From NCBI GenBank assembly GCA_035235625.1, contig CP141143.1, forward strand, positions 42,331,178-42,395,177: a stretch of DNA of 64,000 nt. The letters are read 5' to 3'. The notes beneath the pieces are model-generated. The model searched no databases. It was not told where the DNA came from and worked only from the letters and a program-made list of their open reading frames with translations. This DNA comes from Saururus chinensis (lineage: Eukaryota > Streptophyta > Magnoliopsida > Piperales > Saururaceae). The first letter of the stretch is position 1. Each line of letters begins with the position of its first letter. Made by a program: the position numbers and the translations under genes. Shown here in pieces: positions 48,127 through 60,657 of this stretch.

Positions 48127-51100
48127 GTAACAAATGATTAGGAGGCCTTTCAAAATATTAAACAATATAACGATTTGTTACATTCTTAACGATTTGTCCG
48201 ATTGGTTCATCGTTTTGTGCGTTTGATTCATTCTTACAAACTAAGTAAATAAGTACATATTTCTTTAAAAGAACTAAATATACATCCGTAACTAGCTTAG
48301 GTGCTTTGTTCTAAAACTAGTTAAGTGAATAAAATCACATAAGTTAATGAAGAACGGTCAAATTGTAGTATTGCTTTCTTTATTTAATTCGCAATTACGA
48401 ACGTAACAGATGATTTGGAGGACTTTCAAAACTATAAATGATATAACAATTTGTTTACATTCTTAATAAACTTCGGTTTTTATCGATTAAAAGGATATCA
48501 CTAGACAAAACATGGTCCGATTGGTTCGTCATTTAGTGTGCTTGATTCATTCTTATAAACTTAGTAAAGGAGTACGTATTTCCTTAAAAATAACTAAATA
48601 TATATTTGTGATGAGCTTGGGTACTTTTTCTAAAACTAGTTGAGCAAATAAAACCATAAGTTAAGAATAGTCAAATTGTTGCATTGCTTTCTCCATTTAG
48701 TTAGTAATTACGAATGTAACAAATAATTGGGATGTCTTTTTAAACTTTAAACAATATAACGATTTGTACACATTCTTAACAAACTTTGGTTTTAATCGAT
48801 TAAAATGATATAACTAAACCAAAAGTTGTCCGATTTGTTCATTGTTTTGTATGCTTGACTTGTTCTTACAAACTTAATAAATAAGTATATATTTCTTTAA
48901 AACAACAAAATATATATTCATGATGAGCTTAGGTGCTTTGTTCTAAAACTAGTTAAGCGAATAAAATTTGATAAGGTAAGGAAGAACGGTCAAATTAAGG
49001 CATTGCTTTCTCCATTTTATTTGCTTTCTCCATTTTATTTAAACGATATTACGATTTGTATACATTCTTAATAAACTTCGGTTTTAATCGATTAAAATGA
49101 TATAACTAGACTAATAGTCATCCGATTAGTTCATCGTTGAGTGCGTTTGATTCATTTTTATGAATTTAGTATATGAGTAAGTATTTTTTTAAAATAACTA
49201 AATATACATTTGTGACGAGCTTGGGTGTTTTGTTCTAAAACTAGTTAAGCAAATAAAATTACATATGTTAAGGAAGAATGGTCAAATTGTGACATCATTT
49301 TCACCATTTGATTCGTAATTATGAACGTAATAAATGATTGGGAGGTCTTTTTAAATTTTAAATGATATAAGGATTTGTCAACATTCTTAATAAACTTTAG
49401 TTTTAATCTATTAAAATAATATAACTAGACCAAAAGTGGTCTGATTGGTTCATCGTTTAGTTCATTTGATTTGTTTTTACAAACTTACTAAATGAGTACA
49501 TATTTATTTAAAACAACTAAACACACATTGGTGATGAGCTTGGTTGTTTTGTTATAAAACTAGTTAAGCAAATAAATCACATAATTTAAGGAAGAATGGT
49601 CAAATTGGGGCATAGCTTTCTCCATTTAATTAGTAATTACGAACAAAACAAATAAATAGGAGGACTTTTTAAAATTTAAATGATATAACGATTTGTAAAT
49701 ACTCTTAACGAAATTCGGTTTTAATTAATTAAAAGGATATAACTAGATTAAAAGTGGTTGGATTTATTTGTTGTTTAGTTTATTTGATTCATTCTTACGA
49801 ACTAATTAAATGAGTGCATATTTATTTAAAGGCACTAAATAAACATTCATGACGAGCTTGGTTGTTTTGTTCTAAAACTAGTTAAATGAATAAAATCACA
49901 TAAGTTAAGGAAGAACGGTTAAATTATTGTATCGCTTTCTCTATTTGAATCATAATTAATGATTTGGAGGTCTTTTTAAACTTTAAACAATATAACGATT
50001 TGTGCATGTTAACGAACTTTGATTTTAATCAAATAAAACGATATAACTAGACCAAAAGTGGTCCAATTAGTTCATTGTTCAATGTGTTTGATTCATTCGC
50101 ACGAACTTAGTAAATGATGATGTATTTTCTTTAAAATAACTAAATATATATTCGTGACGAGCTTGGGTATTTTGTTATAAAACTAGTTAAGCGAATAAAA
50201 TCACATAAGTTAAAAGAAGAACGATCAAATTTTGGCATCCCTTTCTCCATATTATTTGTAATTACGAACGTAACAAATGATTGTGAGGCCTTTTTAAACT
50301 TTGACTATATAATGATTTATGCACATTCTGAACGAACTTAGGTTTTAATAGATTAAAATGAAATATCTAGACCAAAATTCATCTGATTGGTTCGTTGTTT
50401 TGTATGTTTAATTCGTTCTTACGAACTTAGTAAATGAGTATGTATTTCTTTAAAACAAATAACTATACATTCATGATGAGCTTTGTTTGCTTTGTTCTAA
50501 AACTAGTAAAGTAAATAAAATCACATAAGGAAAAATGATGAAACTGTGGCTTCACTTTCTCCATTTTATTCGTAATTATGAATGTAACAAATGATTAGGA
50601 GGTTTTTGAAAATATTAAATGATATAACCATTTTTGCACATTCTTAAAGAACTTCGGTTTTAATCAATTAAAATCAAATAACTAGAATAAAAGTGGTCTG
50701 ATGGGTTCATCATTTTGTATATTATATTTGTTTTAATAAACTTAGTAAATGAGTATGTATTTCTCTAAAAGAACTAAATATACATCCGTAAATAGCTTTG
50801 GTGCTTTGTTCTAAAACTAGTTAAGTGAATAAAATCACATAAGTTAAAGAAGAACGGTCAAGTTGTTGTATTGCTTGCTATATTTAATTTGTAATTACGA
50901 ACGTAATGAATGATTAATAGGTTTTTTAAGCTTTAAATGATATAACAAGTTTTGCACATTCTTAATTAAACTTCGATTTTCATTTATTAAAAGGATATAA
51001 CTAGATCAAACATGTTCCGATTGGATCGCATTTAGTGCGTTTGATTCATTCTTTCGAACTTAGTACATGAGTACGTATTTCTTTAAAACAACTAAATACA

Positions 51101-52630
51101 TATTCATGATGAGCTTGTGTGCTTTTTCTAAAACTAGTTAAGCGAATAAAATCATAAGTTAAGGAAGAACAATTAAATTGTTATATTGCTTTTTCCATTT
51201 GATTAGTAATTATGAATGTAACAAATGTTTAGGAGGTATTTTTAAACTTTAAACGACATAACAATTTGTACACATTCTTAACGAACTTCGGTTTTAATCG
51301 ATTAAAATCAACTAGACATAAATTCTTAACGAACTTCGGTTTTAATCAATTTGTGCACATTCTTTTTGTGCATTTGATTTATTCTTACAAACTTAGTAAA
51401 TGAGTATATATTTCTTTAAAACAACAAAACATAAATTCATGACGATATTAGGTGTTTTGTTCTAAAACTAGTTAAGGAAATAAAATCACATAAGTTAAGG
51501 AAGAACGGTCAAATTGTGGCATTGTTTTCTCCATTTGATTTTTAATTACAAACATAACAAATGATTAGGAGGCCTTTTTAAATATTAAACAATATAATGA
51601 TTTATACACATTCATAACGAACTTAAGTTTTAATCGATTAAAAGTAAATAATTAGACAAAAAGTCCTCCAATTGGTTCATCGTTTTGTGTGTTTGATTTG
51701 TTCTTGTGAACTTAGTAAATGAGTATGTATTTCTTTAAAACAACTAAATATACATTGGTGACGAGCTTTGTTTGCTTTGTTGTAAAACTAGTTAAGTAAA
51801 TAAAATCACATAAGTTAAGGAAGTACGGTCAAATTGTGGCATCACTTTTATCATTTGATTCGTAATTACTAATGTAACAAGTGATTAGGATGACTTTTTA
51901 AACTTAATCGATATAACGATTTGTTCACATTCTTAACAAACCTCAGTTTTTAATCAATTAAACTGATATAACTAGACCAAAAGTGGTCCAATTGGTTTGT
52001 CATTTAGTATGTTTAATTCATTCTTACGAACTTAGTAAATGAGTACGCATTTATTTAATACAACTAAATATACATTCGTGAATAGTTTGGGTGTTTTTTT
52101 ATAAAACTAGTTAAGCGAATAAAATTATATAAGTTTAGAAAGATTTATCAAATTGTGGCATCGCTTTCTCCAATTGATTCGTAATTACGAATGTAACAAA
52201 TGATTGGGAGGACTTTTAAAACTTTTAACGATATAATGATTTATTAAATTCTTAATGAACTTTGGTTTTAATCGATCAAAATGATATAAATAGACCAAAA
52301 GTGGTCCGATTGGTTCGTCGTTTAGTGAGTTTGATTCGTTCTTACAAACTTAGTAAATGAGTATGTATTAATTTAAAATAACTAAATATACATTTGTGAA
52401 TAGCTTGGGTGCTTTGTTCTAAAACTAGTTAAGTAAATAAAATCACATAAGTTAAGGAAGAACTGTCAAATTGTGGCATCACTTTCTTTATTTAATTTGT
52501 AATTACAAACGTTACAAATGATTTGGAGGACTTTTTAAACTTTAAATGATATAATGATTTGTGCATATTCTTAATGAACATTGGTTTTAATGGATTAAAA
52601 TGATATAAGTAGACCAAAAATGGTCCAATT
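48127..52630 (-). repeat. 319-bp satellite, subfamily B, inverted (about 14 monomers)
   Basis: The same type B monomer as 39957-41894 but on the opposite strand, for example CTAAAACTAGTTAAGCGAAT, CACATAAGTTAAGGAAGAAC, TCGTAATTACGAA and CGGTTTTAATCGATTAAAA. CTAAAACTAG recurs at 48311 and 48630 (319 bp), with a shorter step near 48943-49235 that reflects deletions. Duplicated short pieces occur near 49010-49035 and 51240-51360. The array ends at GGTCCAATT (52622-52630) and passes without a spacer into CT-rich DNA. Confidence 0.93.
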
Positions 52631-55600
52631 TTGAGCGCTCGTGCTCTCTCTCTCTCGAGCGCGCATTCTCTTTCTCCCAAGTGTGTGTGCTCTCTCTCTA
52701 TCAAGCGCACATGCTCTCTTTCTCCCTATCACTCTCTCTCTCGAGCGCACATTCTCTTTCTCTCAAGCATGTGTGAGCGTACATGCTCTCTTTCTCCGTA
52801 TCACTCTCTCTCTCGCTCAAGTGCGCATGCTCTCTCTCTCTCTCTCTCGAGCACACGTACTTTCTCTCTCGAGAGTGCATGCTCTCTCTCTCTCTTGAGT
52901 GCACATACTCTCTCTCTCTTGACTGCTCTCTCTCTCGAGTGTGCATGCTCTCTCTTTCTCGTTCTTTGTCTTGAGCACTTGCTCTCTCCCACCCTCTCTC
53001 TCTCTCTCTCCCATGCTCTCTATCAAGCACACGTGCACTTGCTCTCTCTCTCGCATGTGCACTCAATAGAGAGAGGGGGACAAGGAGAGAGTGAGAAAGA
53101 ATGTACACTTGCTCTCTCTAGCCCCCGTCTTTCTCACTAGCACCACGTCGACCTCTCTCATTAGTGCGCATGCTTTTTCTCTCTTTTGAGCACGCGTGCT
53201 CGTGCTCTCTCTCTCACTTTTGAGTGTGCATGCTCTCTCTCTTGTTCTCCCTCTTGAGCGCACGTACTCTTTTTCTCTCTCACTCCCTCCCTCTATCTCT
53301 CTAGAGCGCACTTGCTCCCTCTCTCACTCTCTCTGTCTCTCTCTCTCTCCCACCCTCTCTCTTTCTCGAGCATGCTTGCTCTCTCTGCCTCTCTCTATCT
53401 CTGTATGTCTCTCCCTCTCTCTCTCTCGAGTGTGCTTGCACACTCCCACCATCTCTCTCTCTCTCTCACGCACGTGCTCTCTCTCTATCTCTCCCACTCT
53501 CTCTCTCTAGAGAGCGCTTGCTCTCACTCTTCTCTGTCTCTATCTCTCTCAGTCTCACTCTGTCTCTCTTTCTCCCTCTCCCTATCTCACTCGACCGCGT
53601 GTGCTCTCTCCCTCTCACTCGAGCGCGCGTGCTCTCTCCCTCTCTTAAGCGTGTCTGCTCTCTCTCTCATTATCTCTCTCAAGTGTGCTCGCTCACTCCC
53701 ACCATCTCTCTCTCTCGAGCACGCTTGCTCTCTCTGTCTCTCTCTCCCACCCTCTCTCTCTCTCTATCTCTCCATCCCTCTCTCTCTTTCCCACCCACTA
53801 TCTCTCTCGAGCGCGCTTGCTCTCTCTCACTCTCTCTCTGTCTCCCTCTCCCCAATGTCGAGCATGTGTGCTCTCTCTCTCTTGAGCATGCGTGCTCTAT
53901 CTCTCTTGAACGCGTGTTCTCTCTCTTGAACACACATGCTCTGTCTCTCAAACGCGCGTACTCTCTCTCAAATGTGCGTGCTCTCTCTCTCTCGAGCACA
54001 CATGCTCTCCTCTCTCCGAACGCATGCTAGATAGAGAGAGAGGGGGGAGCGAGCGAGAAAGAGAGCACAGGTTCTCTCTCTCACCCCCCTCTTTCTCACT
54101 CGCTTCACGCCACCCCCTCTAGACCGTGTGTGCTCTCTCTCATTAGTGCGCGAGCTCTTTCTCTTTTTTTGAGCACTCATGCTCTCTTGAGCGTGCATGC
54201 TCTCTCTCTCTGTCGAGTGCACATGCTCTCTTTCTCTCTCTCGCTCAAGTGTGTGTGCTCTCTTTCTCCCTATCTCTCTCGCTCTCACTCTCTCTCTCTC
54301 GCTCTCCCCCTCTCCCTCTCCCTCTCCTTTCACCCTCCCCCCCCACACTCTCTCTCTCACTCAATCTCTATCTCTCTCTTGTGCTCTCTCTCTCAAGCAG
54401 GCGTGCTCTTCCTCTCTCTCTCTCTCTCTCGCATGCACATTCAATAGAGAGAGAGGGGGTGGAGAGCGCAATAAAGAGTGCACACTTGCTCTTTCTCACC
54501 CCTTCTTTCTCGCTCACTCCATGCCCTCCTCTCTCCCTCGAGCGTGCGTGCTCTCTCTCTCTCTTGGGCGCATGAATGCTCTTTCTCTCTTTCGAGCATG
54601 AGTGCTCTCTCTCTTTAGTGTGCATGCTCTCTCTCTCTCTCGAGTGTGCGTGCTCTTTCTCGCTTGAGCGTGCATGTACATTCTAATTAGCTCCAGTGCT
54701 CTTTCTCTATTCTGAATGCACGTGCTCTCTCCCTCTCTTAAGCGCGCGTGCTCTCCCTCTCTCGAGCACACGTGCTCTCTATTGATCGTGCGTGCTCTCT
54801 CTCAATCTCTCTTGAGTGCGCTCACTCTCTCCCACCTTCTCTCTCTCTCTCGAGTGTGCATGCTCTTGCTGTCTCTCTCTCTCACTCACTCTCTCTCGCA
54901 CATGCGCTCGATAGAGAGAGAGAGGGGAGGGGAGCGAGCAACAAAGAGAGCACACATGCTATCTCTCATCCCCTTCTTTCTAGCTCCCTCCACATCCCCC
55001 CCCATCTCTCTCTTGCTTGAGCGTGAATTCTATCTCTCTCATTCTCTCTCTCGAGCACGCGTGCTCGATAGAGAGGAGGGGGAAGGGAGAAATCGAGAAA
55101 GAGAGCATATGTGCTCTCTTTCACACCCCTCTTTCTTGCTCAAGCACACGTGTTCTCTCTCTCTCAAGCACGCTCGCTTGATAGAGAGAGGGGGAGGGGA
55201 GCAAGTGAGAAAGGGAGCACACATGCTCTCTCTCACCTTCTCTTTCTAGCTCGCTCCACGCCCCCTCTCTCTCTCAAGCGGCATGCTCATTTTCATTAGC
55301 ATGCGTGCTCTTTCTCTCTTTGAAATGCGCATGCTCTCCCTCTCTTAAGTGTGCATGCTCTCTCTCTCAAGCTTGCGTGCACTTTCTCGATCACGCTTGC
55401 TCTCTCTCATTCTCTCTCGAGCGCACCCGCTCTCTCCCGCCCTCAATCTTTCTCTCTCGTATGTGCGCGCTCGATAGAGAGAGGGGGAGGGGAGTGAGCA
55501 ATAAATAGAGCACACAGGTTCTCACTCACACCCTTCTTTCCAGCTCCCTCCACGACCCCATCTCTCTCTCTCACCTAAGAGTGCATGCCCTCTCTCTCGC

Positions 55601-58600
55601 TCGAGAGCACGTTCTCTCTCTCTCTCTCTCTCACTCAAACATGCATGGCTCCCTCTCTCTCGTTCTCTCTCTCGAGCATGTGCACTCGAGTGAGAGAGAG
55701 GATGGGGAGGGGAGTGAGCGAGAAAGAGAGCACCATGCTCTCTCTCACCCCCTCTTTCTCGCTCCTTCCACGCCCCCTCTCGCTCTCTCTCTCGAGTGGG
55801 CATCCTCTTTATTTCTTGAGCGCATGCTCTCTCTTTTGAGCATGCGTGCCCTCTCTCTTGAGCGTGCGTGCTCTCTCACTTTCTCTCTTTCTCACGTGCT
55901 CTCTCTATTTCGAGTGTGCATGCTCTCTCTATTTCGAACGCATGTGCTCCCTCTATCTCGAGTGCGGGTGCTCCCTCTCATTCTCGAGCTCGGGTGCTGC
56001 ATCTCTTGAGCGCACGTGCTCTCTCTCGAGCTTGCGTACTCATTCTCATTTGCACGCGTTCTCTCTCTCTCGCTTAAGCGAGTGTGCTCTCTCTCTCTTG
56101 AGCAAGCCCACTCAATAGAGAGAGAGGATGAGGAGGGGAGTGAGGAAGAAAGATAGCACACTTGCTCTCTCTCACCCCCATCTTTCTTTCTTGCTCCATG
56201 CACCGCCGCTCTCTCTCTCTAGCGCACTTGCTATTTCTCTAATTCTCGAGAGCGTGTGCTCTCGCTCGAGAGTGCGTTCTCTCTCTCTCTCTCAAACTTG
56301 TGTGCCCTTTCTCTTGAGTGCGCATGCTCTTTCTCTCTCTCTCTATATCTCGAGCACGCGTGCTCTCTCTCTTGATCGTGCGTGCTCCTTCTCTAGGGCG
56401 CACGTGCTCTCTCCCTCTCTCACGAGCATGCGTACTCTCTCTCATAAGTGTGCGTGCCCTTTCTATCTCTCGAACGCACATACACTCTCTTGAGCATGCA
56501 TGCTCTCTCTCTCGAGCACACGGTCTCTCTCTCTATCTCGAGCGCACATGCTCTCTCTTGATAGCGCATGCTCCCTCTCTTGGACGTACGTGCTCTCTCC
56601 CTCTCTCACGAGCATGCGTGCTATCTCTCTTAAGTGTACGTGCTCTTTCTATCTCTCGAGTGTGCGTGCTCTTTCTTGAGCGCATGTGCTCTCTCTTGAG
56701 CACGCGGTCTCTTTCTTTCTCTCTCTCTCGAGCGCGTGCTCACGCTCTCTTCTCAACCCCCCTCTTTCTCTCTCTCTCCACGCCCCACTCTCTCTCTTGA
56801 GCGTTCGTGGTCATTCTCATTAGCGCATGTGCTCTTTCTCTCTCTTTTGACCAAGCGTGCTCTCTCCCTCTCTTGAGCGTGCGTGCGTGCTCTTTCTTTC
56901 TCTCTCTCTCCCTCGAGCGCGTGTGCTCTTTCTCTCTCTCTCTCTCTCTCATACACACATGATCTCTCACACACACGCTCGATAGAGAGAGATGGGGAGC
57001 ACACGTTCTTTCTCACCCCATCTATCTGGCTCGCTCAACTCCCCCCACTATCTCTCAAGCGTGCATGCATTCACTCATTAGCGTGTGTGCTCCTTCTTTC
57101 TCTTTCGAGCATGCATGCTCTCTTTTTAGAGCGCAAGCTCTCTCTCGAGTGCGCGTACTCTCTCTCTCAAGTGTGTGTGCTCTCTCTCTCAAGTGCAAGT
57201 GCTCTCTCTCTCTCGTGCACGTGCTCTCTCTCTCAATGGCGCGTGCTCTCTCTTGCTAGAGCGCGCTTGCTCTCATCTCAACCCCTTCTTTCTCGCTCAC
57301 TCCACACCCCCTCTCTCTCTCTTGAGCGTGGATGCTCATTCTCATTAGCATGTGTGCTCTTTCTCTCTTTCGAGCGTGCATGCTCACTCTCTATCTCTTT
57401 CACACACGCTCGATAAACAGAGACAGGGAGGGGAGCGAGCGAGAAAGAGAGCACACTATCTCACTCGCTCAACTCCACCTCTATCTCTCGATCGTGCACT
57501 CTCTCACTCATTAGTGAGTGTGCACTCTCTCTCTCGAGCATGCATGCTCTCTCTTTCTCTATCGCATTCATGCTCGATAAAGAGAGGGGGAGGGGAGCGA
57601 GTGAGAAAGAGAGCACACGTGCTCCCCCTCTCACCCCCTCTTTCTCACTCACTCCACTCCCCCCTATCTCTATTGAGCATGCTTGCTCATATTAATTAGC
57701 ATGTGTGCTCTTTCTCTCTCTTTCAAGCGCGTGTGCTCTCTCTCTCACATGTGCACTTGATAGAGAGAGAGGGGGAGGGGAGCGAGCAAGAAAGAGTGCA
57801 CATGTGCTCTCTCACTCCCTTCTTTCTCGCTCGCTCCATGCCCCCTCTCTCTTGAGCATGCTTGGTCATTCTCATTAGTGCGCATGATCTTTCTCTTTCG
57901 AGCATGCGTGATCTCTTGAGAGCACGTGCACTCTCTCTCTCTCGAGAGCGAGTGATCTCTCTCTCTCTCTCTGGAGCACGAGTGATTTCTCTCTCTCTCT
58001 CTCGCACACGTGCTCAGTAGAGAGAGAGACGGGGAGGGGAGCGTGAGAGAAAGAGAGCACACGTGCTATCTCTCCCCCCACCTATCTCGCTTGCTCAACT
58101 CCCCCTCTATCTCTCGAGCATGCGACTCTCACTCATTAGCATGCATTCTCTTTCTCTCTCTTTTGAGCATACGTAATCTCTTTTTTGAATGAGCATGCTC
58201 TCTATCTCTCTCTGTCTCGCACGCGCGCTCGAGAGAGAGAATGGGAGGGGAGCGAGCGACCGAGAAAGAGAGCACATGTGATTTCTCTCAACTCCCCCAT
58301 CTATCTATCTCGCGCTCTCTCACTCCCCCTCTCTCTCGAGTGCACGTGTTGTCTCTCTCTAACTCTCTCTCTCTGCCCAACAACGTGTGCTCTCTCCCTC
58401 TCTTGCTCGAGTACGCATGCTCTCTCTCTCTAACTCGAGCGTGCGTGCTCTCTTGCGAGTATGCATGCTCTCTCTATCGAGCACACATGCTCTCTCTCCA
58501 TCTTAAGCATGCATGCTCTCTCTAGATCGAGAGAGAGCAGACATGTACTCTCTCTCTTGAGCACGTGTGCTCCCTCTCACTTGAGTGTGCGTGTTCCCTA

Positions 58601-60124
58601 TCTGTCTCTCAAGCATGCATGATTTCTCTCAAACACATGTGCCCTCACTCTCGAGTACACATTCTCTTTCTCTCTCTCTCTCTCTCTCACGTGCTACCTC
58701 GGATCTCTCAAGCGCGCATACTCTCTCTCTTTAGTGCACGTGCTCTCTCTCTCAACAGCACGTTCTCTTTCTTTCTCTCTCTCGCGTGCTATCTCTTTCT
58801 CGAGCATGCATCCTCTTTCTCTCACGATGCTCTCTATCTCAAGCACGGAGTCCTCTCTATCTCGAGCGCGCGTGCTCCTTCTTTGTCTCTCGAGCACGCA
58901 TGCTCTCTCTTAAGTGTGCATGCCTTCTCTCTTGGTGCACGTGCTCTTAATATCTCTCACACGCATGCTCTCTATCTTGAGCGTGCATGCTCTCTATCTC
59001 GAGCATGAGTGCTCCCTCACTCTCTCAAGGGCGTGTGCTCCCTCACTCTCTCAAGCGCGCGTGCTCCCTCACTCTCTTGAGGGTGCGTGCTTCCTCACTC
59101 TCTCGATCACGCATGCTCCCTCTTTATCTCTCGAGCATGCATGCTCTCTCTCAAGCACATGTGCCCTCACTCTCGAACACGAGTGCTCTTTCTCTCTCTC
59201 TCTCTCGCGTGCTCTCTCACACTCGAGCGCACGTACTCTCTCTCTCAACTGCGCATTCTCTTTCTTTCTCTCTCTCACGTGCTATCTCTTTCTCGAGTGT
59301 GCGTGCTCTCTCTCAAGTGCACGTGCTCCCTCTTTGTCTCTCGAGCATGCATGCTCTCTTTGTCTCTCGAGCACGCATGCTCTCTTTCTCGCTCGCTCCC
59401 TGCTGCCCGTCTCTCTCTATCGAGCATGTGCAGTCAAGAGAGAGAAAGCAAGAGCACGTGCACTCAAGAGAGGGAGAGGGTGGAAGAGAGCGCGCTTATG
59501 ACAGGTCTCGAAAGAGAGAAAAAGAGCACGCACGCTAACGAGAGGGGGGCATGGAGTGAGAGAGAAAGAGGGGGTGAGAGAGAGCACATGTGCTCTCTTT
59601 CTCACTTGCTCCCCTCCCCCTCTCTCTATCGAGCGTGAGAGAGAGAGACAAAGATAGAGAAAGAGAGAGAATGCACGCTCACGAAAGAGAGAGAGAACTA
59701 GAGGTAGGGAATGAGAGAGAGAGCAAGCGTGCTTGCGCGAGAGAGAAAAAGAGCATGCACACTAATGAGAATGACCACCCACACTCAAGAGAGAGAGGGG
59801 GGGGGGCATGGAGTGAGCGAGAAAGAGGGGGTTGAGAGAGTCTTTCTCACTCGCCCCCTTCCCCCCCTCTCTCTATCGAGCATATGTGTGTGTGAGAGAG
59901 AGAACCCGAGTGCTGGAGAAAGAGAGCACGCATGTAAGAGAGAGAGCACGCGCGCTCAAGGGAGAGAGCATGCATGCTCATGAGAGGGAGATAGCACGTG
60001 CGGTCAAGAGAGGGGCATGTGTACTCTAAAGAGAGGGAGTAGGCGTGCTTGAGAGAGAGCACGTGCGCTTGAGATAAAGAGAGCACGAGAGAGAAAGGGC
60101 ATGCCTGCTTGAGAGAGAGCGCGC
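52631..60124. repeat. CT/GA composite palindromic array, block 2
   Basis: About 7.5 kb of CT runs (6-16 bases) alternating with short self-complementary cores of the form GAGC(RY)nGCTC, such as GAGCGCACATGCTC and GAGCACACGTGCTC; units are about 22-35 bp. Interspersed are near-palindromic modules of about 95 bp, for example 57574-57668: a left arm GAGAGGGGGAGGGGAGCGAG, a centre GAGAGCACACGTGCTC and a right arm CTCTTTCTCACTCACTCCAC with CCCCCTCTC. Up to about 59430 the plus strand is pyrimidine-rich; from there to 60124 it is purine-rich. The long Leu/Ser or Arg/Glu frames on both strands reflect only the dinucleotide repeat. No gene is seen. Confidence 0.92.
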
Positions 60125-60657
60125 TGATAAGTATAATTTGTCTGTTGTTATACCCTTAAGTATTCTATTGTCTAGTCTAATTTATGAATTAATATAGTTT
60201 AAATAAATATAAATTTAATTGAATTTGGTTAAAAAAAGCTTGTATGATGTTTTGAAGTAAATTGGCTTACTTATATCAATGTTGTGCAGATTCTTCATTG
60301 GCGTTCGAACAGGGCGTTTTGAGTATCAAACGGCTAAATATGATTTTGAAGACAAATTCAGTACAAGCGGGATAATGCGCAGTTTCCTAGTTTAAGCCAA
60401 ATTTGAGTCATTTCATATAAAACTTCTTCTTATGGTTCTTATGGCTATATAAAGACATATTTGTCTCGAAATTGAAGAATTCCAATAGATTTTCTGAAGA
60501 GAAAAAGGAAGAAGAAGATGGAAGAGAATTCAAAGCTTTCAATGTAGATTCAAGAGCTTTATTCCACCATGAAATGCTAGATTTTTCTTTTACTTAAGAG
60601 TTGATGAAGCTATAAATAAGTTTCAGTTTCTTTTACTTAGTATTTTTCTTTTACCAT
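60125..60657 (+). mobile_element. Partial LTR, relative of the solo LTR at 30805-32198
   Basis: Begins TGATAAGTAT at the edge of the GA array and is homologous to the first half of 30805-32198: GGCGTTCGAACAGGG, TATATAAAGACATATTTG (TATA-like, near 60446), GAAGAAGATGGAAGAGAA and TTCAAAGCTTTCAATG. It stops at about 60657, corresponding to about 31560 in the other copy, where CT array resumes. It also has a local rearrangement (ACTTAAGAGTTGATGAAGC near 60593) not seen in the other copy. Confidence 0.75.
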
